Shown in pieces: positions 6,592-12,405 of a stretch of DNA of 14,557 nt. Both the position numbers and the translations under genes were made by a program. Under the pieces are notes generated by a model. That model was given only the letters and a program-made list of their open reading frames with translations. It was not told the DNA's origin and did not search any database. The stretch comes from JAGVNX01 sp035290965 (GTDB taxonomy: Archaea > Iainarchaeota > Iainarchaeia > Iainarchaeales > GCA-2688035): positions 1 through 14,557 of the forward strand of contig DATDTD010000049.1 in assembly GCA_035290965.1 (NCBI GenBank), in the 5' to 3' direction. How positions within the stretch are numbered: the first letter of the stretch is position 1; each line of letters starts with the position of its first letter.

Positions 6592-7854
6592 TTATTTCTG
6601 CAAGCCGAATTTTGCCTTTTTTCCGAGCATTTCCTCTATGCGCAGCAATTCGTTGTATTTCGCGTTCCTGTCGGTTCTTGCCGGGGCACCGAACTTGCTC
6701 TGTCCGGTTCCAAGCCCTACTACCAAGTCTGCAATGAAGCTGTCCTCTGTTTCTCCTGAACGATGAGAAACAACAACTCCCCAGCTGCTTTTGAAGGAAA
6801 CATTCGCTGCCTCAATGGATTCAGTAACTGTCCCGATCTGGTTTACTTTCAAAAGAAGCGCGTTGCAGGACTTTTCCTTTATTGCCCTTTTTATTCTCTC
6901 GGGATTAGTCACAAGCAGATCGTCGCCTACAATCTGGACTTTGCTTCCGATTTTTGCAGTCAGCTCTGCCCATCCTTCCCAGTCTTCCTCTGCCATTCCG
7001 TCCTCAAGCGAGCTTATGGGATAGCCTGAAACAAGCTCTGCGTAAAAATCCACGAGCTCTCCCGGAGAATATTCCTTCCCATACAGCCTGTATTTTCCAT
7101 CCGAAAAAAATTCCGAGCTTGCGGGATCTAATGCGAAATCAATTTTTCCCTCATAGCCCGCGGTTTTCACTGCCTCAAGCATCAAATCCAGCCTTTCCTG
7201 CACTGATTTTACTGGAGGCACAAATCCGCCTTCATCTCCCAGAAGAGTTCCCTGCGCCCCGAATTTTTTTTTCAGGATTTTCTGCAGCGCGTGATATGTT
7301 TCAATTCCCATCTGGAATGCCTCTGCAAAGGAATTTGCCTTTACGGGCCAGAGCATCTGTTCCTGAATGTCTTCCTCAAGGCCCGCGTGCTTTCCGCCGT
7401 TCATTACATTCAACTGCGGAGCGGGAAGAGTAACGCCTTTTCGGCCGCTGATTTTTCCAAGGTATTCATAAAGCGGAAGTTCGGAATCCGCTGCTGCAGC
7501 GCAGCAGGCAGCCATGCTGACTGAAAGAATTGCATTTGCGCCTAATTTTGATTTTGTTTTTGTCCCGTCCAGCTCAATCATTAATTTGTCCAGTTCTTTC
7601 TGCCCAAGAACATCGAGCCCTTTTACTTTGGGCGCAATTATTTTGTTTACATTCGAAACAGCCTTTGTAACAGCCTTTCCGCCGAAGGCCTTTTCTCCGT
7701 CCCTTAATTCAAGCGCCTCGTGCGTGCCAGTGCTTGCGCCGCTCGGGACAATTGCCCTGAAAACTCCTTTTTTTGTCTTCAATTCTGCCTCGACAGTCGG
7801 GTTTCCCCTTGAATCGAAAACCTGCCTTGCTTTTACATCAAGAATCCTGCTCAC
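6592..7854 (-). CDS. eno: Enolase (phosphopyruvate hydratase)
   Basis: Interconverts 2-phosphoglycerate and phosphoenolpyruvate in glycolysis and gluconeogenesis; soluble, Mg2+-dependent. Counting from the GTG start: SGASTGTHEALELRD near 38-52, the catalytic Glu in GDEGGF (205-210), metal ligands in FALDP, LEDG (282-285) and VGDD (308-311), catalytic Lys in LLLKVNQIG (K335), and the SHRSGE loop at 362-367. The 420-residue length is typical and nothing essential is missing. GTG 7854 is chosen because GGGGTGG lies 4 nt ahead and the family starts close to RILDVKARQVFDSRGNP. A TTG at 7869 would add five residues and bury the Shine-Dalgarno site. It lies 60 bp after the HAD-like gene and 37 bp before dedA. 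Confidence 0.96.
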   Translation of the reverse strand: MSRILDVKARQVFDSRGNPTVEAELKTKKGVFRAIVPSGASTGTHEALELRDGEKAFGGKAVTKAVSNVNKIIAPKVKGLDVLGQKELDKLMIELDGTKTKSKLGANAILSVSMAACCAAAADSELPLYEYLGKISGRKGVTLPAPQLNVMNGGKHAGLEEDIQEQMLWPVKANSFAEAFQMGIETYHALQKILKKKFGAQGTLLGDEGGFVPPVKSVQERLDLMLEAVKTAGYEGKIDFALDPASSEFFSDGKYRLYGKEYSPGELVDFYAELVSGYPISSLEDGMAEEDWEGWAELTAKIGSKVQIVGDDLLVTNPERIKRAIKEKSCNALLLKVNQIGTVTESIEAANVSFKSSWGVVVSHRSGETEDSFIADLVVGLGTGQSKFGAPARTDRNAKYNELLRIEEMLGKKAKFGLQK

Positions 7855-7858
7855 AAAA

Positions 7859-7865
7859 CCACCCC
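7859..7865 (-). promoter_or_regulatory. Shine-Dalgarno site fixing the GTG start of eno
   Basis: On the minus strand GGGGTGG sits 4 nt ahead of GTG 7854. Presence of a ribosome-binding site suggests a leadered or operon-internal gene rather than a leaderless one. Confidence 0.6.
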
Positions 7866-7914
7866 GCAAAAAAAATGCGCAATATGCAGAAAGTTAAGCC
7901 GAAAAGAATTTTTA

Positions 7915-8652
7915 TTACTTTGTTTTAAGGATTCCCGCGAGTTTATCAAGGGCTTTCTGCTTTTTCCTTTCAATCACAAGCCGCTTTATTTCAGGCGCCG
8001 AAATAAGCTCGTCCTTGAGCTCGCTCAAAGTTACGCTTTCCAGAAAGGCATAATCCGGCTTGGGGTATTTTCCGAGCAGAAGCTTCTGGATTTCCTTCCA
8101 GCCGCGCCTTGTGTAAATAATGCCCTTTATTTTGTTTTTACGCTTTTTCCCTTTCACTGAAAGCGCCTCCTTCAGCAAAGCGCAGTCAATCCTGCCGAAT
8201 TTCCAGAGGTAAAATGCGTCGAAAAAAGTGTCGTGCCCGACAAAAATCGCCTCTTCCTTTGGAATGCCGAGCTCTGCGGTTTTTTCTTCAATAAAAATTT
8301 TTTTAAAAAACTCGTCCTGAAAAAACGCATTTTCCGAAAGCTTCTTCAAATGGATTTCTTTGTCAAAATCGGATTTTTTTTCAATGTAATCCTGTTCCAC
8401 AAAAAAAGAGTTTTTTTCATTGAAAAAATCCTGCAAACCATAGTCGCGCAGCCTCCCGATGCCTGCCTCTTTTGCATAGCCCGAAACAAGCGCCCAGAAA
8501 AAATCTTTGTTTTTTTCGGAAAGTTTTTCAAGGTTTGAAAGGATTTTTTTTACTTCTTTCATGTCAACCTTTGGGTCTACAGAGCCCGGAATCAGGACAT
8601 TGTCAAGGCCGAAAAAAATCGCTTTTTTCCTGAGCATGCCTTCGGAAAGCAT
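7915..8652 (-). CDS. HAD-like protein lacking the catalytic aspartate
   Basis: 245 residues with a haloacid-dehalogenase-like layout. A first strand and loop, KAIFFGLDNVLI (about 9-20), matches HAD motif I except that Gly replaces the nucleophilic Asp of the usual FDLDN. WALVSGY fits motif II (Ser/Thr), and AIFVGHDTFFDAF fits motif IV with His where the first Asp is normal. A central charged helical cap lies near residues 75-130. The last 90 residues are Lys-rich (KGKKRKNKIKG) and helical, not typical HAD sequence. With the key Asp absent, phosphatase activity is doubtful; it may be a binding protein or a new variant. ATG 8652 is preferred to the in-frame ATG 8637 because it lies about 28 bp from the shared A/T box at 8677-8684. 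It is the first gene of the probable HAD-eno-dedA-pdaD operon. Family call is moderate, function unknown. Confidence 0.6.
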   Translation of the reverse strand: MLSEGMLRKKAIFFGLDNVLIPGSVDPKVDMKEVKKILSNLEKLSEKNKDFFWALVSGYAKEAGIGRLRDYGLQDFFNEKNSFFVEQDYIEKKSDFDKEIHLKKLSENAFFQDEFFKKIFIEEKTAELGIPKEEAIFVGHDTFFDAFYLWKFGRIDCALLKEALSVKGKKRKNKIKGIIYTRRGWKEIQKLLLGKYPKPDYAFLESVTLSELKDELISAPEIKRLVIERKKQKALDKLAGILKTK

Positions 8653-8676
8653 GCCAATAATTCTTTCTGCAAGTTT

Positions 8677-8684
8677 TTTTAAAA
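8677..8684. promoter_or_regulatory. Shared palindromic TATA box for divergent genes (8652- and prs)
   Basis: TTTTAAAA is a perfect palindrome in the middle of a 60-bp gap. Its centre is about 28 bp from ATG 8652 (-) and 32 bp from ATG 8713 (+). No Shine-Dalgarno site precedes either start, consistent with leaderless transcripts fired in both directions from one TBP site. This is inference from spacing and symmetry. Confidence 0.55.
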
Positions 8685-8712
8685 CAAATGCACAGCAGTC
8701 TTATTGTATCGC

Positions 8713-9648
8713 ATGGAACTCGTTGTTTTTTCGGGAAGCGCAAATCCCAAGCTTGCATCGGAAATAGCAGGTTTTCTGGGGATAAAGCTCGGGCAGATTG
8801 AAATAAAGCGGTTCGCGGATTCTGAAATTTATGTAAGGTTCCTTGAAAACATCCGCGGAAAAGACGTTTTTTTGGTTCAGGGAACAAACAATCCAGCAAA
8901 CGAAAACCTTGCAGAACTGCTCGTAATGCTTGACGCTGCAAAAAGGGCTTCGGCAGGCCGTATTACCGCAGTGCTGCCGTATTTCGCATACGCAAGGCAG
9001 GACAGGAAAGCCGCAAGCAGAGAGCCGATTACTGCAAAGCTTGTTTCAAACATTATTACAAAGGCAGGCGCAGACAGGGTAATAACGCTTGATTTGCACT
9101 GCGGGCAATTGCAGGGATTTTTCGATATTCCGGTTGACAATTTGACTTCCTCAATAAAACTTGTGGATTATATCAAAAGCAAAAATATCGGCAATCTGCT
9201 TGTTGTCGCGCCCGATGCGGGGGCGGCAAAAAACTCGACAAAAATAGCCTCAAGGCTGGGCACAGAGCTTGCAATAGTAAATAAGGTGAGGGCAAAGCAC
9301 AATCAGGCTGAAGTATGCCATATAATCGGGGATGTAAAGGGAAAAAACTGCGTTCTCTTCGACGATCTGATTGACACTGCGGGAACAGTCTGCTGCGTTG
9401 CCGAAGCCCTGAAAGAAGCCGGCGCAAAGGAAATCATAGTATGCGCAACCCACGGGCTTTTTTCGGGAAACGCGATTCAAAAAATTTCTTCCGCGCCCAT
9501 AAGCGAGGTAATAGTTACTGACAGCATTCCGCAGGAAAAAAATATCAAGGGTTCGGAAAAAATAAAAATAGTGCAGATTGCAGGACTCATAGGCGAGGCA
9601 ATAAAGCGCTCGCACAGGAACGAAAGCATAAGCTGCCTTTTCGAATGA
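8713..9648 (+). CDS. prs: Ribose-phosphate pyrophosphokinase (PRPP synthetase, class I/bacterial type)
   Basis: Makes PRPP from ribose 5-phosphate and ATP for nucleotide, histidine and related pathways. The protein has 311 residues. Landmarks are FADSEIYVRFLENIRG (34-49), the ATP-binding flexible loop YARQDRKAASREPITAK (93-109), LDLHCGQLQGFFDIP with the metal-binding H129 (126-140), VVAPDAGAAK (164-173) and the PRPP-binding loop VLFDDLIDTAGT (214-225). SREPITAK and GQLQGFFDIP resemble the bacterial class I enzyme more than the shorter archaeal class III form, which suggests lateral acquisition. ATG 8713 is chosen over an in-frame TTG at 8704: it matches the family N terminus and lies about 32 bp from the TATA candidate. 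It converges with the DUF296 gene, leaving 3 bp between the stop codons. Confidence 0.93.
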   Translation: MELVVFSGSANPKLASEIAGFLGIKLGQIEIKRFADSEIYVRFLENIRGKDVFLVQGTNNPANENLAELLVMLDAAKRASAGRITAVLPYFAYARQDRKAASREPITAKLVSNIITKAGADRVITLDLHCGQLQGFFDIPVDNLTSSIKLVDYIKSKNIGNLLVVAPDAGAAKNSTKIASRLGTELAIVNKVRAKHNQAEVCHIIGDVKGKNCVLFDDLIDTAGTVCCVAEALKEAGAKEIIVCATHGLFSGNAIQKISSAPISEVIVTDSIPQEKNIKGSEKIKIVQIAGLIGEAIKRSHRNESISCLFE

Positions 9649-9651
9649 AAA

Positions 9652-10041
9652 TCAGGGAGAATCCTCGTAAGTGTAATAGGACAATTTCATTTCCATTCCA
9701 TCAACTGCTTTTGCCTTTGCAACTGTAACGTGCGCATCAAGGTCTGCGGGAATAATTTTCAGGACTCCGAAAATACTGCCCTTGATTTCAAAATGCCCTG
9801 CAGCGATTTTTATTTTCGAATTGTCAAAATTTTTTGTCAAAAACTGCGAACCATTGAGATAGTTTCCTAAGCCGCTCCTTATTGAGCCGGTTGCTTCCAC
9901 AATATTGACTTCATGAATCCCGTTCTCGCGCATTGCGGATTCTATCCCTTTGAGAATATCGTCGCCTTCCTCAAACTGCAAGGTAAGAACGCGCTTAATG
10001 CCTTTTTTCTGCCAGTACATAGACTTCGGCGTTTCTGCCAT
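9652..10041 (-). CDS. PPC/DUF296-domain protein
   Basis: 129 residues forming one PPC domain (plants and prokaryotes conserved, DUF296), the trimeric fold shared with plant AT-hook proteins. Visible hallmarks are the EGDDILKGIES helix, a VEATGSIRSGLGNYL strand-turn (the usual 'GIGAL' region), GHFEIKGSIFG, and AHVTVAKAKAVDG matching the conserved 'HAHVVLSDEDG' strand. Prokaryotic members are stand-alone and of uncertain function; some are linked to DNA binding or nucleotide-related roles. No AT-hook is present. ATG 10041 is chosen because GGGGTGA (10047-10053) lies 5 nt ahead. An upstream in-frame ATG (10122) would add 27 residues unlike the family and run through the promoter. A TATA candidate is at 10081-10090. 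The gene lies 82 bp downstream of the exported repeat protein on the same strand. Confidence 0.8.
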   Translation of the reverse strand: MAETPKSMYWQKKGIKRVLTLQFEEGDDILKGIESAMRENGIHEVNIVEATGSIRSGLGNYLNGSQFLTKNFDNSKIKIAAGHFEIKGSIFGVLKIIPADLDAHVTVAKAKAVDGMEMKLSYYTYEDSP

Positions 10042-10046
10042 AATTT

Positions 10047-10053
10047 TCACCCC
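10047..10053 (-). promoter_or_regulatory. Shine-Dalgarno site for the DUF296 gene
   Basis: On the minus strand GGGGTGA is 5 nt ahead of ATG 10041. It decides the start against the upstream in-frame ATG. Confidence 0.6.
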
Positions 10054-10080
10054 GTGATAATAATTACTCTCATAATTAGG

Positions 10081-10090
10081 TTTTTTAAAT
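10081..10090 (-). promoter_or_regulatory. Candidate TATA box for the DUF296 gene
   Basis: On the minus strand ATTTAAAAAA would place the transcription start near 10060, giving a leader of about 19 nt that includes the GGGGTGA site. Confidence 0.45.
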
Positions 10091-10123
10091 GTGAATTCCT
10101 GTTTCGGAAAAAGGAAATCCAAG

Positions 10124-11272
10124 TCAATTCGGGCATTCCTGAAGCTGCGCTGAAAAGGGCTTTCCGTTTGCTGTCCAGGAAACAGTGTTTTTTTCTATTG
10201 TGACTGCGCTTGAGGCGTTTCCGTTTGAATTGTCTATTATTCTCGGCCTGCCCGCGCCCTTGAGGCAGTTGTAATAAAGCGCAGTGCCTGTTTCCTTTGA
10301 ATAATAAATCCAGACAACCCTGTTTCCCTGCAAATCAATCCCGTTCCTGAAAAAATCAAGGCTGTCTCCCTGTTCAAGCCGCGCAAACTGAGTCAGGACT
10401 TTTATTGAGCCGTTCGGCAGATAAGTTGAAAAAAGCGCTTCAGTAGTGCTTGCAGCCCTGCACGCATAGGAATTCCAGTAATCCCTGTAAATCCAGAATG
10501 CAAAATTCCCCTGCGAAAAAAAAGTGTTTTCAGAACATTCCCTTTCAAACGGAATTATTTCCCCGGATTCCTGCACTGGATTTAAAGGATTGCACTGTTT
10601 TGCAACATAGCTTGCAAGAGTAATGCCCGTCCCTTGAAGAGTGTTCGAATAGAGCGCACTTGTTTCATTTCCCGAAGAATCTGTTTTTGAAAAAAGCCAG
10701 AACAGCCTGTTTTCCTGCAGGCCGAAACAGCCTGTTTTCTGCGCTCCCCTGTCTTCCTGCACAAGTTCCTTGCGCGAATCTCCCTGAAGGCTGTTTGAAA
10801 AAACCCTTGTGGAAACAATTCTGCCGAGCGCGTCCCTTTTAACCAGCTGGTAAACAAGGCGCTTTGTTTCCTGCAGGATTTTCAGAAAATTCTGGGTTCC
10901 TATGGAAAAATATTCAATGGATTCTCCCGCTTTTTTATCCGGCGCAATGTTCAGCAGAGTGAGAGAGTTTGCGGAAAAATTATTGCTGTAAAAATTCCTT
11001 CCCTTTGCATCTGAAAATTCCCAGAAAGCCCTTCCCTCTTCCTGAAAAACAGTGAAGCTTCCAATGCCTGTGCTTGAATCAAGCACTGTCTGGGTTACTT
11101 TTTTTCCGCTGCATTCAAACCAGTAGGGAAAAACACCGATTGATTTCTGGTAGCAGGGAGAGTTTTCTGTTTTTGCAACAAGGGAAAAATAGCCTGTTAT
11201 TGTTCCCGCAAAAAACAATCCAAGCAGCACAAGAAAGACGGCAATGCCTGCAAGCAGAATCCTTGTCTTCAA
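10124..11272 (-). CDS. Membrane-anchored exported protein with about six propeller-like repeats
   Basis: 382 residues. Residues 1-4 are basic and 5-30 are a hydrophobic helix (LLAGIAVFLVLLGLFFAGTI), so the protein is exported and probably anchored by an uncleaved signal anchor. The rest shows a repeated pattern: an aromatic strand with Trp or Tyr (W84, Y141, W192, W260, W321, W366), then 15-20 residues later a strand like LYSN-LQG or LFSTYLPNG, then a hydrophobic strand. Spacing is about 45-68 residues. This suggests six beta-propeller-type blades, as in TolB/YVTN-like surface proteins, but I recognise no named family. Eight Cys (40, 54, 182, 227, 246, 271, 336, 380) could form disulfides. 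The start is TTG 11272; no other start codon lies in frame nearby, and it sits about 33 bp from the shared A/T box at 11301-11308. Ligand and role are unknown; envelope location is inferred. Confidence 0.7.
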   Translation of the reverse strand: MKTRILLAGIAVFLVLLGLFFAGTITGYFSLVAKTENSPCYQKSIGVFPYWFECSGKKVTQTVLDSSTGIGSFTVFQEEGRAFWEFSDAKGRNFYSNNFSANSLTLLNIAPDKKAGESIEYFSIGTQNFLKILQETKRLVYQLVKRDALGRIVSTRVFSNSLQGDSRKELVQEDRGAQKTGCFGLQENRLFWLFSKTDSSGNETSALYSNTLQGTGITLASYVAKQCNPLNPVQESGEIIPFERECSENTFFSQGNFAFWIYRDYWNSYACRAASTTEALFSTYLPNGSIKVLTQFARLEQGDSLDFFRNGIDLQGNRVVWIYYSKETGTALYYNCLKGAGRPRIIDNSNGNASSAVTIEKNTVSWTANGKPFSAQLQECPN

Positions 11273-11300
11273 AGCAAACCCCGTAAATAAATGGCAAAAG

Positions 11301-11308
11301 TAATTAAT
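11301..11308. promoter_or_regulatory. Shared TATA box for divergent genes (11272- and 11333+)
   Basis: TAATTAAT contains the palindromes TAATTA and ATTAAT and lies midway in a 60-bp gap, about 33 bp from TTG 11272 (-) and 28 bp from ATG 11333 (+). A-rich BRE-like sequence lies outside the box in both directions (CAAAAG before it; AAAAAGATTA before it on the minus strand). Confidence 0.55.
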
Positions 11309-11332
11309 AATCTTTTTGTATTAGTTAGTTTC

Positions 11333-11494
11333 ATGGACTCTGCAATTCTGTTCCGGCTGGTTTTTTTAGGGCTGATTATTGCAGTGATTGTTTTCGAGGT
11401 TGCGGGAGTCATTCTTTTCAAGGAAGACCTTTCATTCGTGAACAAAATCGGAATAAGCCTCGGAATAATAAGCCTTGTCCTGATTGAAATCTGA
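11333..11494 (+). CDS. Two-helix membrane microprotein (53 aa)
   Basis: 53 residues from ATG 11333: helix one at about 4-28 (LFRLVFLGLIIAVIVFEVAG), a short charged loop FKEDLSFVNK, and helix two at about 35-52 (GISLGIISLVLIE). The pattern FKEDLSF-NKIGISLGI resembles the last helix pair of DMT/EamA-type transporters (where 'GEPLT..QILGIVLI' is usual), but the protein is far too short to be one. It could be an assembly or regulatory microprotein, or a relic. An in-frame ATG at 11291 would give 67 residues, but it overlaps the A/T box at 11301-11308; ATG 11333 fits a leaderless start. Function unknown. Confidence 0.55.
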   Translation: MDSAILFRLVFLGLIIAVIVFEVAGVILFKEDLSFVNKIGISLGIISLVLIEI

Positions 11495-11507
11495 TTCCGA
11501 AGGATAT

Positions 11508-11516
11508 GTTTAAATT
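11508..11516 (+). promoter_or_regulatory. Candidate TATA box for the 11540 gene
   Basis: GTTTAAATT is about 27 bp ahead of ATG 11540, with no Shine-Dalgarno site between, so the mRNA is probably leaderless. A second A/T box (TTTAAAAC, 11518-11525) is too close to fit that start. Confidence 0.5.
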
Positions 11517-11539
11517 GTTTAAAACAGCATAATTGCTTT

Positions 11540-11968
11540 ATGCTTCGCAGGAAACCAAAGGCAAGAAGAATTCCCGGCATGCGCATAGTGCTGCCTATGG
11601 GCGCAAGCGACGAGGCAATTGCAAGGGCAAGAAGCATCGGGAATAAGCGGCTTAAGGAAAAAGAAAATGCAATGCTGGACAGGAAAGCTCAGGTTGCAAG
11701 GGCGGAAGAAGCTGCCAGGCTCCTTGAAAGGCGGTTACGGACTCCGCAGGAATACAGGGCAAACAATATCAGAAGAAAAGTCGGGGATTTTATAAAAGGC
11801 TCAAACCTGTTTTTAGAAGTCAACGGAAAAAGATACATGCTGGAACACAGTTCGACAACGGGTGTTGAAATCCGAAGCAGCCCAAGCATGGAAAGAGTGT
11901 CTGATTTTAAAGAATTTACTGAAGTCCTAAAGGAAGCCGCAAAACTGATTGAACAAAAAAAAGCCTGA
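11540..11968 (+). CDS. Conserved-looking hypothetical protein, basic N terminus and helical linker
   Basis: 142 residues, not recognised. Residues 1-15 are very basic (LRRKPKARRIPGMR). Residues 24-76 are Ala/Arg/Glu/Lys-rich and predicted helical, perhaps coiled coil (RKAQVARAEEAARLLERRLR). The C-terminal part (77-142) looks like a small alpha/beta domain with strands LFLEVNGKRYMLEH and TGVEIRS and a closing amphipathic helix FTEVLKEAAKLIEQKK. The basic tail hints at nucleic-acid or ribosome contact, but that is speculation. No signal peptide or membrane segment. It has its own TATA candidate, and its codon use looks like that of its neighbours. Confidence 0.65.
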   Translation: MLRRKPKARRIPGMRIVLPMGASDEAIARARSIGNKRLKEKENAMLDRKAQVARAEEAARLLERRLRTPQEYRANNIRRKVGDFIKGSNLFLEVNGKRYMLEHSSTTGVEIRSSPSMERVSDFKEFTEVLKEAAKLIEQKKA

Positions 11969-11989
11969 TTTTTCCCTGCGGGAAATTCT

Positions 11990-11999
11990 TTAATATAAG
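11990..11999 (+). promoter_or_regulatory. Candidate TATA box for the 12028 microprotein gene
   Basis: TTTAATATAA lies 28-38 bp ahead of the TTG at 12028, predicting a transcription start near 12018-12021 and a leader of up to about 10 nt. Confidence 0.5.
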
Positions 12000-12027
12000 T
12001 TTGCCCAAATAGTTACAGTGATGTTTC

Positions 12028-12198
12028 TTGGGCGAACACTTCAAGGCTTTGGGATTGTTTTTTTTGGGAATAATTTTCGGGCTGCTTATAAAATACCTGC
12101 CATTGCCCCAGCCGCTGCAAACTCTGATTGACCAGTCTCTCGCAATAGTAATACTCGGCCTATTCATAATCGCCGTAGTGCTGTTCGTCAAGGGCTGA
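12028..12198 (+). CDS. Two-helix membrane microprotein (56 aa), TTG start
   Basis: A short frame of 56 codons ending in TGA. The product starts (M)GEHFKALGLFFLGIIFG, has helix one at about 8-24, a proline-rich turn (LPLPQPLQ, 25-32), and helix two at about 38-54 (SLAIVILGLFIIAVVLFVKG, ending the protein). An in-frame TGA at 12019-12021 leaves TTG 12028 as the only reasonable start. GTGAT (12019-12023 region) just ahead can pair with the 16S 3' end. Hydrophobic composition, a TATA box at the right distance and a clean two-helix design argue that it is real. No family recognised. It resembles the 11333 microprotein in architecture, not in sequence. Confidence 0.6.
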   Translation: MGEHFKALGLFFLGIIFGLLIKYLPLPQPLQTLIDQSLAIVILGLFIIAVVLFVKG

Positions 12199-12240
12199 AG
12201 ATTTCTTATAATTTTTTCACTCTCCAAAGTGCCGAAAACA

Positions 12241-12248
12241 TATTTAAA
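12241..12248 (+). promoter_or_regulatory. TATA box for the structured RNA
   Basis: TATTTAAA, preceded by A-rich sequence (GAAAACA), is centred 26-27 bp ahead of 12271, exactly where the outer stem of the downstream RNA begins. Confidence 0.6.
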
Positions 12249-12270
12249 TGCCAAGAAACCTATTTGCATC

Positions 12271-12366
12271 TGGAGATGGTTTAATTTTTATTAAGGCATC
12301 AAAAAGGCGAGAACAAGCTCACTCGGCTAAAGAGTAAAAAAACGGTTCTCGCCGCACCCATCTCTA
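12271..12366 (+). ncRNA. Candidate structured non-coding RNA (about 95 nt)
   Basis: A closing stem pairs 12271-12279 (TGGAGATGG) with 12358-12366 (CCATCTCTA): nine pairs including one G-U. Inside it are three elements. A small hairpin has TTAAT (12281-12285) and ATTAA (12290-12294) around four T. A perfect 9-bp stem has GGCGAGAAC (12306-12314) and GTTCTCGCC (12345-12353). Within that stem a 4-bp hairpin pairs ACTC (12321-12324) with GAGT (12332-12335). The RNA starts 26-27 bp after a good TATA box and is followed by AAAGCTTTTTC, a plausible end. It is not a canonical tRNA: there is no D-loop GG and no TTCRA T-loop at the right place. C/D boxes are not evident, and an H/ACA guide fits poorly. 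Family and function are unknown. Confidence 0.55.
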
Positions 12367-12405
12367 AAAGCTTTTTCTTCGAAAGAATTTTCTTTCAAAA
12401 TTTGT
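12367..12405. terminator. T-rich stretch and GAAAGA/TCTTTC hairpin between the RNA and the ABC permease gene
   Basis: AAAGCTTTTTC (12367-12377) offers an oligo-U end for the plus-strand RNA. GAAAGA (12381-12386) and TCTTTC (12391-12396) form a 6-bp hairpin with a 4-nt loop, just beyond the stop of the minus-strand permease gene. Archaeal termination often needs only U-runs, so the hairpin's role is uncertain. Confidence 0.35.

Noticed and set aside
6954..7433. 159-residue plus-strand open frame opposite enolase
   Set aside because: Pro/Ser-rich shadow of the enolase gene, which has complete family motifs on the minus strand; no promoter or ribosome-binding site.
10042..10122. N-terminal extension of the DUF296 protein from the ATG at 10122
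   Set aside because: The extra 27 residues do not fit the family and would translate through the TATA candidate; the SD-linked ATG at 10041 is better.
11291..11332. Longer start (ATG 11291) for the 53-residue microprotein
   Set aside because: It would place the A/T box inside the coding sequence and leave no promoter room next to the divergent gene; ATG 11333 fits the leaderless spacing.
12271..12366. tRNA or intron-containing tRNA gene
   Set aside because: The 3' part GGTTCTCGCC superficially recalls a T-arm and the ends pair, but the T-loop lacks TTCRA, there is no D-loop GG, the closing stem is 9 bp and there is no anticodon arm of normal size.
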